Of a DNA stretch of 22,890 bases, positions 1 through 5,777 are shown one piece after another; positions within the stretch are counted from its first letter, which is position 1, and each line of letters begins with the position of its first letter. Position numbers and translations under genes: made by a program. The notes below the pieces were generated by a model. The model worked only from the letters and a program-made list of their open reading frames with translations, was not told the DNA's origin and searched no databases. The stretch lies in contig JASHXJ010000252.1 of the NCBI GenBank assembly GCA_030043595.1, positions 1-22,890 of the forward strand, given 5' to 3'. This DNA is from Trebonia sp. (GTDB lineage: Bacteria; Actinomycetota; Actinomycetes; Streptosporangiales; Streptosporangiaceae).

Positions 1-1
1 G

Positions 2-244
2 CGTGCCGCGGCCTGGCGCGCGGTGTGGGGCGCGCTGCGCCACAACGCGGTCCTGGCCGCCAAGTACGGGCACCTGACCGGCCGCGATGCGAACCGGCTC
101 GCTGACGGGCAGGCCCGCACCGCGTGCGCCGCCGCGCTGCTGCGCTGGCTATGGGCCGTCGTCACCACCGGGCAGGCGTGGGACGCGCGCATCGCCGCCG
201 GCCAGATCACCGCCGGCCCTGCCGTGACCGCGGTGGCCGCATGA
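2..244 (+). CDS. C-terminal fragment of a probable IS110/IS116-type transposase (5' end outside window)
   Basis: The reading frame is open from the first bases of the window and stops at a TGA ending at 244, so about 80 C-terminal residues are visible. The peptide has the pattern R-H-N-x-V-x-A-A-K-Y-x-H-L-T, then a Q-A-R-T-A-x-A-A-A-L-L-R-W-L helix and a T-G-Q-A-W-D end. I associate this pattern with the C-terminal part of actinobacterial IS110-family (RuvC-like DEDD plus Tnp_20 domain) transposases. The catalytic residues lie upstream and cannot be checked. The match rests on memory of family sequences, and the region is Ala-rich, so the fragment could be another helical protein. If the call is right, this is one edge of an insertion sequence or its remnant, and the element's right end should lie just downstream. 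Confidence 0.42.
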   Translation, partial: RAAAWRAVWGALRHNAVLAAKYGHLTGRDANRLADGQARTACAAALLRWLWAVVTTGQAWDARIAAGQITAGPAVTAVAA

Positions 245-633
245 GATAGCACCCCGGCAGGCAGCCCGCGCGGCAGCCTGCGAGAACCTTCCCGGAGTGC
301 GGGACGAGCCCGAACCGACGTGGAGCGCAGAGCTCGCCGGAAACCATGGGCAGTCCCGCCGCACCCTGCACGAACCCGGTTGCGCGCTGTCGGGACCCGG
401 GCCGCCCCCGGCGGCACCAGGGAGAACCCGGTTGAGGCTACGTAGGGACGCAGGTTGCGGCCGGACACCGCACGCCAGAGACGGACAACCGCAAACCATG
501 CAGGACACCCCAGCCGGCAGCTGCGGCCCGCCGGCCCTCAGCCAGCCTCACAGAATCCCGCCCGGCCCTCACTATCCGTGACACTCCTCCTCCGCGACAA
601 CCTCAGCTCCTATGACCAGCAGCGCAGTAACCT

Positions 634-650
634 TCAAGCCGCTGGCTTGA
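634..650. repeat. Short perfect hairpin, 7-bp stem
   Basis: TCAAGCC, a 3-nt GCT loop, then GGCTTGA. It lies downstream of the minus-strand lipoprotein gene, with no T-tract on either side, so its role is unknown. Confidence 0.4.
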
Positions 651-669
651 CAAGCTTCCTGTTGCGATG

Positions 670-683
670 GTTTCCGCGGAAAC
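670..683. repeat. 14-bp perfect palindrome
   Basis: The sequence GTTTCCGCGGAAAC is its own reverse complement. It lies about 100 bp downstream of the stop codon of the minus-strand lipoprotein gene. With no loop it looks more like a protein-binding site than a terminator, but no adjacent promoter is evident. Confidence 0.45.
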
Positions 684-785
684 GTCTCGCGCAATTGCGC
701 AGGGGTCTTCGGCGTGCGGGCTGGCCGCGCTTAACCTGTGGGCGGGACTGAAGCAAGGCGGCGTGGAAGAGGCTCGCGGCAGGCG

Positions 786-1220
786 CTAGTCCTGAACGCC
801 GGCGGATCCGCAGTTCGCGGCGGCGTATTCGCTGACCTGCTGCCATGAGCCTGACGATTCGATGCCGGTCATCAGGCTGGAGAAGATTGCGCTCAGCGGG
901 TTCGACGAAGCGTTGCCGGCCTCCTGCTGCTCTTCCTTCAGCGCATTCACGATGTTCGCGACCTGGGGCTCGATGCTTGGCGGAGAGTTCTGCTGGAGCG
1001 CCTCGAAGATCGGAACCCACTGCCCGATGGCCGAGATGGCCTCAACCAGGTCTTCCAGGGGATTGGTGCCGGAAGCCTGTCCGTATGTGCTCAGGTACTT
1101 GGCCTTCTGCTGAGCCAGCGTCTGGCAGAAATCGGCAGCCGTCGGCGGCGCCGACGATGAACAGGCCGACGCCAGGCTGACGCCAAGCACGGCAGCGATG
1201 AGCACGCACAATCGCCTCAT
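786..1220 (-). CDS. Small putative secreted lipoprotein, function unknown
   Basis: The product is 144 residues. The start is ATG at 1220, preceded on the coding strand by a GGGGGAG ribosome binding site. The open frame continues upstream to 1346, but that extension is Arg-rich and would bury the signal peptide. The N terminus is a classical lipoprotein signal: Arg2-Arg3, a hydrophobic core, then L-A-S-A-Cys20 as a slightly non-canonical lipobox, followed by a Ser-rich linker. The mature part is mostly helical. It has two more cysteines, Cys32 in a D-F-C motif and Cys137 near the C terminus, a spacing often seen in small actinobacterial lipoproteins with one disulfide. I recognise no enzymatic or solute-binding motif. 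After lipidation it should be anchored on the outer face of the cytoplasmic membrane. It sits 192 bp downstream of a methyltransferase gene on the same strand and is probably transcribed separately. Confidence 0.8.
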   Translation of the reverse strand: MRRLCVLIAAVLGVSLASACSSSAPPTAADFCQTLAQQKAKYLSTYGQASGTNPLEDLVEAISAIGQWVPIFEALQQNSPPSIEPQVANIVNALKEEQQEAGNASSNPLSAIFSSLMTGIESSGSWQQVSEYAAANCGSAGVQD

Positions 1221-1412
1221 GAGACTCCCCCTACCTCTTCTCAATTGATCGTGATCGCTCACGGAAGTCACCGTGCGGGCCTGGCCGACTTCTTGTGTCC
1301 CGCTCCGCCGGAACGCGTGCGAACCGGCGGCGGAGGTGGTGCGCAATTCTAGCGACCGACGGGCAATTCGGCTGGCTGATTTGCCCGCATCGCGAGGTGG
1401 CAGTGCCGCGGG

Positions 1413-2534
1413 TCACTTCCTGGTCAGGACGTATATACGCGGGTGATGCCCTTTCTGGAATACCCGGACGGCTTGATACTCGGTCCACAGTCGCCCTGCC
1501 TGCCGCAGGCAGCGTTCCATGATGCGGATCTCATGGGTGAGGACGGCGAGACGGGCACCGGGGGCGGCGGCCGCGTACGCCCGTTCGAGCAGCGCCATGT
1601 GCACGGACTCGCTGGTGTCATGGCTGCCGGTCAGCGTTCCCCATGGCGGGTCGGCCATGATCACGTCGAACGGCCCGTCGGCAGCCCATGCGTCCTCGGC
1701 GATGTCCGCGCGGACGAGCCTGGCCTGGTCGCGCAGGCCAGCGGCCGAGAGGTTACCGGCGCATGCCGCGAGGGCGTCCTCGTCGTTGTCGACTGCGACA
1801 GCGACGAGAGCGGGGCCGGACAGCAGCCGTTCGATCAGCAGGGTGCCGGATCCGCACATGAGGTTGGCGAACCGCTGTGACGGCGCCGGGCCGACCAGCC
1901 TGGTCATGGCGGCGGCCACGCAGGCGTTGGCCGCTCCCGGGAAGTTGTGCACGCGCCAGGGGCGGCGCGACAGCGGCCTGGTGCACAGGCGGACTAGGAC
2001 ATCCCAGCCCGCCGCAGAATCGACAGCCCGCCTGAAGCGCAGGACGAGGTCGCCTTCCTCATCGTCGTATGTCAGGCCAGTGGCATCCTCGAGCCTGGCG
2101 GCGAGCTTGCGGTAGCCAGCGGATGCGCTGCCCGCCGCGTCAAAGCGGAATGTCCGGGGTGGCGGCGCGTTCAGGCGCGCTACGAGATCCGCGGCCGCCT
2201 CGATCTCGGGGAAGTACTCGCCGCTGACCAGCGAGCCCGGCCGCGGGGCCGGGAAGCTGAGCACGAGGAAGGGCGCGACGATCGTCCGCAGGCTGAGCAG
2301 GGACTCCCACGGACCCGAGTAGTCGGCCGCGATCGCGTCCGAGCGCCCGTGCACGGCGTGCACTCTGCGGACGCCCGTCAGCCGCTCGCGCAGCTCCGCT
2401 TCGACCACGAAGTCGAGTCCGGGCAGGAACATGAACTCCACGCGGCGCGATGGCGGCTGGCTGGCTTGCTGACTCCGGGTCCGGGGGCGGTATCCGGGCG
2501 ATGGGCCGCGGGTGCGGCTTACGCCCGTAGTCAT
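1413..2534 (-). CDS. THUMP/UPF0020-type RNA methyltransferase (putative)
   Basis: The product is 373 residues. I chose ATG at 2534 because a GGGGAGA site lies just upstream; the frame extends to 2606 without an obvious binding site. The N-terminal half (F-x-P-G-L-D-F-V-V-E-A-E-L onward) resembles the ferredoxin-like plus THUMP module of Trm14/RlmL-type enzymes. The C-terminal half is a Rossmann SAM-dependent methyltransferase: F-A-N-L-M-C227-G-S-G-T is motif I for SAM, V-D-N-D-E-D is the acidic loop that binds the ribose, and M-A-D295-P-P-W-G is motif IV. The D-P-P-W signature is typical of amino-group methylation of a purine base in RNA (UPF0020, PF01170). Family members modify tRNA or 23S rRNA guanosine, but the exact substrate cannot be read from sequence. 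The gene is divergent from mscL. Confidence 0.8.
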   Translation of the reverse strand: MTTGVSRTRGPSPGYRPRTRSQQASQPPSRRVEFMFLPGLDFVVEAELRERLTGVRRVHAVHGRSDAIAADYSGPWESLLSLRTIVAPFLVLSFPAPRPGSLVSGEYFPEIEAAADLVARLNAPPPRTFRFDAAGSASAGYRKLAARLEDATGLTYDDEEGDLVLRFRRAVDSAAGWDVLVRLCTRPLSRRPWRVHNFPGAANACVAAAMTRLVGPAPSQRFANLMCGSGTLLIERLLSGPALVAVAVDNDEDALAACAGNLSAAGLRDQARLVRADIAEDAWAADGPFDVIMADPPWGTLTGSHDTSESVHMALLERAYAAAAPGARLAVLTHEIRIMERCLRQAGRLWTEYQAVRVFQKGHHPRIYVLTRK

Positions 2535-2726
2535 GCCAGGTCTCCCCATCCTGGAAAGGATATTCAGGCGGGTGACATGCGCCAGCGCGGAGGCACGGCA
2601 CCGCACTGCGCAGCCGGATAGTCACCGACCGCAATAAGGTTGCGAGATAGTTACGCCAGCCCGGGTGTGCTCGATATCCTCCGCTACAGCGGCCGGGGAC
2701 GGGGTCGCCGACATTCAGTTCTCACC
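2535..2726. promoter_or_regulatory. Divergent intergenic region, methyltransferase / mscL
   Basis: This 192-bp spacer must hold promoters for both flanking genes, since they are transcribed away from each other. It is locally AT-richer around 2630-2660. I could not assign -35/-10 boxes with confidence. Confidence 0.35.
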
Positions 2727-3167
2727 ATGGGGGTCGGATTCGTGAAGGGTTTCAGGGACTTCATCGCCAAGGGCAACGTCCTCGGGCTGGCGATAGCGGT
2801 GGTCATCGGCACCGCGTTCACTGCCCTGGTGACGGCACTCGTCGCCGACTTCATCACGCCGCTGATCGCGGCGATCGGCGGGAAGCCGAATTTCTCCGAT
2901 CTCAAGTTCACGGTCAACCACAGCGAGTTCTTGTATGGCGCGTTCATCAACGCCCTGCTGGCATTCCTGATCATGGCGGCCGTCATCTACTTCCTGATCG
3001 TCGCCCCTATGGCGAAGATCACGGCCCGGATGAACCGCAATCAGGCGGCGACCGAGCGCGCCTGCCCTGAGTGCCTAAGCATGATTCCGATCGCGGCGTC
3101 GCGCTGCATGTACTGCACGGCGGAGGTAGGCGCTGCGCCCGCGAGCGTGGACACGCCGGCCAGCTGA
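2727..3167 (+). CDS. mscL: Large-conductance mechanosensitive channel MscL with C-terminal zinc-ribbon-like tail
   Basis: The product is 146 residues from ATG 2727. A GTG at 2742 with GGGGG just upstream is an equally plausible start and would remove five residues. The F-R-D-F-I-A-K-G-N-V-L-G-L-A-I-A-V-V-I-G-T-A-F stretch is the MscL signature: amphipathic N-terminal helix, then pore-lining TM1. A periplasmic loop follows, and TM2 is the hydrophobic run around residues 72-92. MscL forms a pentameric inner-membrane channel that opens under membrane tension to release solutes on hypo-osmotic shock. Instead of ending in only the usual charged C-terminal helix, the protein carries Cys113-P-E-Cys116 and Cys127-M-Y-Cys130, a CxxC-x10-CxxC pattern like a zinc ribbon, followed by a short Ala/Pro tail. 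This tail would be cytoplasmic. The gene stands alone. Confidence 0.93.
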   Translation: MGVGFVKGFRDFIAKGNVLGLAIAVVIGTAFTALVTALVADFITPLIAAIGGKPNFSDLKFTVNHSEFLYGAFINALLAFLIMAAVIYFLIVAPMAKITARMNRNQAATERACPECLSMIPIAASRCMYCTAEVGAAPASVDTPAS

Positions 3168-3201
3168 CGCGGATCGCCGCCGAGAGCGCGAAGACCGCGA
3201 A

Positions 3202-3265
3202 GACCGCGAAAAGGCAAAAAGAAAGTCTGGGCTCGGACCGGGGCCTGGCCGTCCCGAGCCCAGAC
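3202..3265 (-). terminator. Intrinsic terminator for the 3389-4363 gene, possibly bidirectional
   Basis: The arms GTCTGGGCTCGG (3225-3236) and CCGAGCCCAGAC (3254-3265) form a perfect 12-bp stem around a 17-nt loop. Read on the minus strand, the stem is followed by a T-rich run (complement of the A-rich stretch 3208-3224), the classical terminator layout for the minus-strand gene. On the plus strand it could also stop mscL transcripts, but no T-run follows there. Confidence 0.75.
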
Positions 3266-3388
3266 GTTCATGGGAGGGGTAGCTAGATCGACCCCTGCTT
3301 GCCCAGTCTGGCACCAGTTCCTGATAAGAAGCTGGGGCGACGCTGGGAACCCCATAACTGGCTCGTAACGAAGCTCTCGCGGCGACGC

Positions 3389-4363
3389 TTAGCTCGACGA
3401 GCGGGAGCGGATCTGCGGGAACGGCTGCTTTCTGCGACCGCGGGCCGCCTGGGCGGGCGCGGCTGGCTGATCGTCCGCGCCAGCTGCCTGAGCGGGCACG
3501 GTCGCCCCGTCTGTCACCGCGACCTGCGGCTGCGCTGCGGGCTGCTCCGCCGGCTCGATCGGGGGCTCGGCCGGAGGCTCGCCGACAGTCGCCGTGTCCT
3601 CCTGGCTGACCCGCGGCTGCGGGGCAGGCATACCAGGCGGGACAGGCGCAGCGGCTACAGCAGACACAGCGGGTGCGGTAGGCACAGCAGCCACACCCGG
3701 CGAGGGAGGAGGCGAGGGAGGAGGCGAGGGAGGAGAGGCCGCTGAGAGAGGAGAGGCCGCTAGGGAAGGCTCGGCCGCTGCGGGCGCCTGCCGCTCCACT
3801 GGCTGCCGCTCCGCCGACTGCACCTCCACTGGCCGCCGCTCCGCCGGCTGCACCTCCACTAGCTGCCGCTCCGCCGGCTGCCGCTCCACTGGCTGCCGCT
3901 CCACTGGCTGCCGCTCCGCTGACTGCCGCTGGGCGGCCGGCGGGGCGACCGCAGCCGCCGCGGGCGGGACCTGCTGCGGCGGCACCATCGCCACCGGAGC
4001 GGCCTGCTGCGCGGCGAACGACGGCTGTGGCGTGAACGTCGGCTGCGGACCGGTCGCCGATCGCTGCGACATCGGCTGGTGGGCCGCTGCCAGCGACTGG
4101 GACAGCTGCGACAGCTGGGCTCGCTGCCGCGGATCGAGATTGTCGTGCTCGAGGAATTCTGCGAGTCGCTCCGCCTCATCGGCGCTGAACCCGATAACTG
4201 CACGCGGCTGGCCCCATGGCTCTTTGAGCGCGTAGCCCACATACCCGACCACAGGCTGGGCCGGCGTGTCCGCCATACCCTGGAGCGCTCTCCAGCGCTC
4301 CCATGCCGTTTCCAAACGCGCAGCTGCGTGCTGCGCGCGCGCGACCTGCTCTGGATCACGCAT
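3389..4363 (-). CDS. Pro/Ala/Gln-rich low-complexity protein with pentapeptide repeats, unknown function
   Basis: The product is 324 residues from ATG 4363, with an AGGGGAGGG ribosome binding site immediately upstream. Residues 1 to about 95 look folded: a helical start (R-D-P-E-Q-V-A-R-A-Q-H-A-A), a V-V-G-Y-V-G-Y-A-L-K-E-P-W-G strand/turn segment, and an acidic helix with F-S-A-D-E-A-E-R-L-A-E-F-L-E. I do not recognise this domain. The rest is predicted disordered: a Gln/Pro/Ala segment, a nine-copy pentapeptide repeat (residues 148-192, consensus [PS]-[VA]-E-[RV]-Q), an S-P-P-P repeat around 208-220, an acidic Pro-rich stretch, and a basic end (G-R-R-K-Q then R-S-R-S-S-S). No signal peptide or membrane segment is visible. 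It lies 217 bp downstream of bldC on the same strand and ends at a strong terminator. A scaffold or nucleic-acid-associated role is possible but not shown. Confidence 0.72.
   Translation of the reverse strand: MRDPEQVARAQHAAARLETAWERWRALQGMADTPAQPVVGYVGYALKEPWGQPRAVIGFSADEAERLAEFLEHDNLDPRQRAQLSQLSQSLAAAHQPMSQRSATGPQPTFTPQPSFAAQQAAPVAMVPPQQVPPAAAAVAPPAAQRQSAERQPVERQPVERQPAERQLVEVQPAERRPVEVQSAERQPVERQAPAAAEPSLAASPLSAASPPSPPPSPPPSPGVAAVPTAPAVSAVAAAPVPPGMPAPQPRVSQEDTATVGEPPAEPPIEPAEQPAAQPQVAVTDGATVPAQAAGADDQPAAPAQAARGRRKQPFPQIRSRSSS
3709..3740. repeat. Three tandem copies of a 12-bp GAGGGAGGAGGC-like unit
   Basis: This purine-rich microrepeat lies inside the low-complexity gene. On the minus strand it encodes the S-P-P-P-S-P-P-P-S-P segment. 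Such repeats can change copy number by slippage. Confidence 0.6.
3788..3937. repeat. 15-bp minisatellite, nine good copies plus one degenerate
   Basis: Consecutive 15-bp units start at 3788, 3803, 3818, 3833, 3848, 3863, 3878, 3893 and 3908; the unit at 3923 is degenerate. The plus-strand consensus is CTGCCGCTCC-[AG]C-[TC]-G-[GA]; three copies are identical (CTGCCGCTCCACTGG). Read on the minus strand, each unit encodes a pentapeptide of type P-V-E-R-Q or A-E-R-Q. All units keep frame, so copy-number change would lengthen or shorten the protein in steps of five residues. Confidence 0.9.
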
Positions 4364-4560
4364 GGTGCACCCTCCCCTGAATTTTTAAAGCCCGGACACG
4401 ATCCAGACCGGCCCCAGCGGGATGGGAGCACGAACGCGGTACGTCAGTAACGACGGTGCGATCTCTCCCCGCCCACTGGGGCCGACCCCCCATTTCCACC
4501 GGACGAGCTCCGCCGGGAGCATGACCCGGGGCGCATTGCGAGTAGACGCCGTGCTCCCGG

Positions 4561-4577
4561 CCCGCTCCTTTCGCGGG
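4561..4577 (-). terminator. Weak hairpin just downstream of bldC
   Basis: CCCGC and GCGGG form a 5-bp stem with a 7-nt loop, starting 3 nt after the bldC stop codon. There is no T-run. It is a candidate terminator or attenuator only. Confidence 0.25.
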
Positions 4578-4580
4578 GTA

Positions 4581-4784
4581 CTACTCAGAACGCTGCTGCG
4601 GTATCCCCGCGAGCAGAGCACGAACCTCGGTCTCCCGGTAGCGCCGGTGCCCCCCCAGCGTGCGGATGGATGTCAACTTGCCTGCCTTCGCCCAGCGCGT
4701 GACCGTCTTCGGGTCGACACGAAACATCGTGGCGACCTCCGCGGGAGTCAACAGCGGCTCAGCCTCTGGCGTACGTGCGGACAT
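4581..4784 (-). CDS. bldC: Developmental transcriptional regulator BldC
   Basis: The product is 67 residues, nearly the same length as Streptomyces BldC (68) and almost identical to it along the whole sequence as I recall it. BldC is a MerR-like DNA-binding protein with a single winged helix-turn-helix domain. It lacks the effector domain of MerR proteins and binds DNA head-to-tail on direct repeats. In Streptomyces it holds back premature sporulation and controls many developmental genes. Visible here are the helix-turn-helix L-T-P-A-E-V-A-T-M-F-R-V-D-P-K-T-V-T-R-W and the wing T-L-G-G-H-R-R-Y-R, and the short tail G-I-P-Q-Q-R-S-E. The ATG at 4784 is preceded by AGGAGGAG about 11 nt upstream. 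The frame extends to 5060, but that part is not conserved. The neighbouring DUF3073 and purine genes resemble the bldC region of Streptomyces. Confidence 0.96.
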   Translation of the reverse strand: MSARTPEAEPLLTPAEVATMFRVDPKTVTRWAKAGKLTSIRTLGGHRRYRETEVRALLAGIPQQRSE

Positions 4785-5473
4785 TGGTGCGGCCTCTCCT
4801 CCTGGACCGGTGTAGCGATCCTCGTGTTGTTGTTGTCTGGCCATGATGCTCCGTAAGGAGCTTGTCGTTGATGTCCTCATATGGCCTACAGGGACCATAT
4901 TGCCATCACCAGCGGTGACAAGTCGACCACCCGGCGCGAAGTTTCTGTCGTGGGATGCCCCGTTGCTCCTTGGATCGGTGTCACTCACCGTGATTCTAGC
5001 GATACTTATCGTCGCATCGGGCCAGATTCGGAAATACTGCCCGAGCGTCTTGGCGAGCACGGCTCAGTCGCGCCTCCCCAGGCGGAGAGCGCGACCTCAG
5101 AAGCTGTAGCCCCGTAGACACCGAACGTAATCTACCCAGATCGAATCAGGAAATAACCACACACCTCCCCTTGTTCACCACGATCACAGGACAGGAATCC
5201 GTACCCACTCAGACCCTGCCGCCACTGATACCGCTGTGAACGCGCTACGTGACTAGGGTGTGACAGCGGATCGGCGTAGTCATGAGGGCCGCAAACCGGG
5301 TACGGTTATACCTGTACGGAAGCTGGCAAGCGCCGAGTTCCCCGAGGGGGATCTACGGCGATTATGTGTGTGTCACAGGCAGGCCGCACGGCAGGCACTG
5401 TGCTCGCGCAGAAAGCCAGCGGCATAAGCATCGTGGGGCCGCACGGCTCCGGACGTTCGAGGGGGTCGAGCCA
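4785..5473. promoter_or_regulatory. Long non-coding divergent region between bldC and the DUF3073 gene
   Basis: This is about 690 bp without a convincing gene. The overlapping open frames at 4843-5117 and the 5' extension of the DUF3073 frame back to 5282 lack ribosome binding sites and recognisable content. Both flanking genes are transcribed outward, so their promoters and leaders should lie here. Visible structures are a GCTCC-GTAA-GGAGC hairpin at about 4849-4862 and an AT-richer stretch at 4980-5040 and 5115-5170. I could not fix promoter boxes. Confidence 0.45.
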
Positions 5474-5704
5474 ATGGGGCGCGGCCGAGCCAAGGCCAAG
5501 CAGGTTAAGGTTGCTCGCCAGCTCAAGTACAACAGCGGCGGCACGGACCTTGACCGGCTGCGTGAGGAGCTGGGCGTCGGATCGGACCAGCGTGGCGGGG
5601 ACCAGAACGACCCGTACGCTGCCTACGACGACGACGATGCTGCCGACGAGTACACCGGTGACGAGGACGACGAAGACGACGAAGACGCCTGGTCGAAGTC
5701 CTAG
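5474..5704 (+). CDS. DUF3073-domain protein, small and acidic, function unknown
   Basis: The product is 76 residues from ATG 5474, with a GAGGGGG ribosome binding site 8 nt upstream. The N terminus M-G-R-G-R-A-K-A-K-Q-V-K-V-A-R-Q-L-K-Y is the hallmark of DUF3073 (PF11273), an actinobacterial family of unknown function. It is strongly basic and followed by a D-L-D-R-L-R-E-E-L helix. The second half is very acidic: runs of Asp and Glu with Tyr, ending A-W-S-K-S. The bipolar charge (basic head, acidic tail) suggests a nucleic-acid or ribosome contact, but this is inference. In Streptomyces a DUF3073 gene lies close to purM/purF and bldC, and the same association is seen here. It converges on purF across a strong hairpin. 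Confidence 0.88.
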   Translation: MGRGRAKAKQVKVARQLKYNSGGTDLDRLREELGVGSDQRGGDQNDPYAAYDDDDAADEYTGDEDDEDDEDAWSKS

Positions 5705-5735
5705 GTTCTGCCGGTAACCGCAGCCGCTGTCAGTA

Positions 5736-5777
5736 GCCGAAGCCGGTGCGTGCTATGGCGCGCACCGGCTTATCGGC
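5736..5777. terminator. Bidirectional terminator hairpin between DUF3073 gene and purF
   Basis: AAGCCGGTGCG (5740-5750) pairs perfectly with CGCACCGGCTT (5761-5771). The stem extends inward through TGC/GCG to a 4-nt loop, and outward through GCCGA/TCGGC after a small bulge. It lies between two convergent stop codons and overlaps the purF stop (5770-5772). There is no T-run, as is common for GC-rich actinobacterial terminators. Confidence 0.7.

Larger units (their letters stand above)
245..785. other. Intergenic region without a convincing gene
   Basis: About 540 bp separate the transposase-like fragment from the stop of the lipoprotein gene. Open frames here are short, mutually overlapping, Arg/Pro-rich and lack ribosome binding sites, so I regard them as GC-driven artefacts. 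Visible structure includes an 11-bp direct repeat GAACCCGGTTG at 372-382 and 424-434, a small hairpin at 634-650 and a palindrome at 670-683. If the left gene is an IS110-family transposase, the distal end of the element should be in this stretch. I could not define its boundary. Confidence 0.5.

Noticed and set aside
1221..1346. Upstream extension of the lipoprotein to an earlier start
   Set aside because: It would place 42 Arg-rich residues before a clear signal peptide; the ATG at 1220 has its own ribosome binding site.
3788..3937. Tandem repeats as a possible CRISPR array
   Set aside because: Units are contiguous 15-mers without spacers and stay in frame inside a coding gene.
3594..4235. 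A Cys/Gly/Thr-rich plus-strand open frame opposite the repeat protein
   Set aside because: The Cys-rich pattern is simply the complement of the 15-bp repeat; the opposite strand has the ribosome binding site and terminator.
4881..5117. Small plus-strand open frame in the bldC-DUF3073 gap
   Set aside because: No ribosome binding site, no recognisable composition, and it overlaps other equally weak frames.
5282..5473. Upstream extension of the DUF3073 protein
   Set aside because: The family starts at M-G-R-G-R; the ATG at 5474 has a good ribosome binding site and the extension is not conserved in character.
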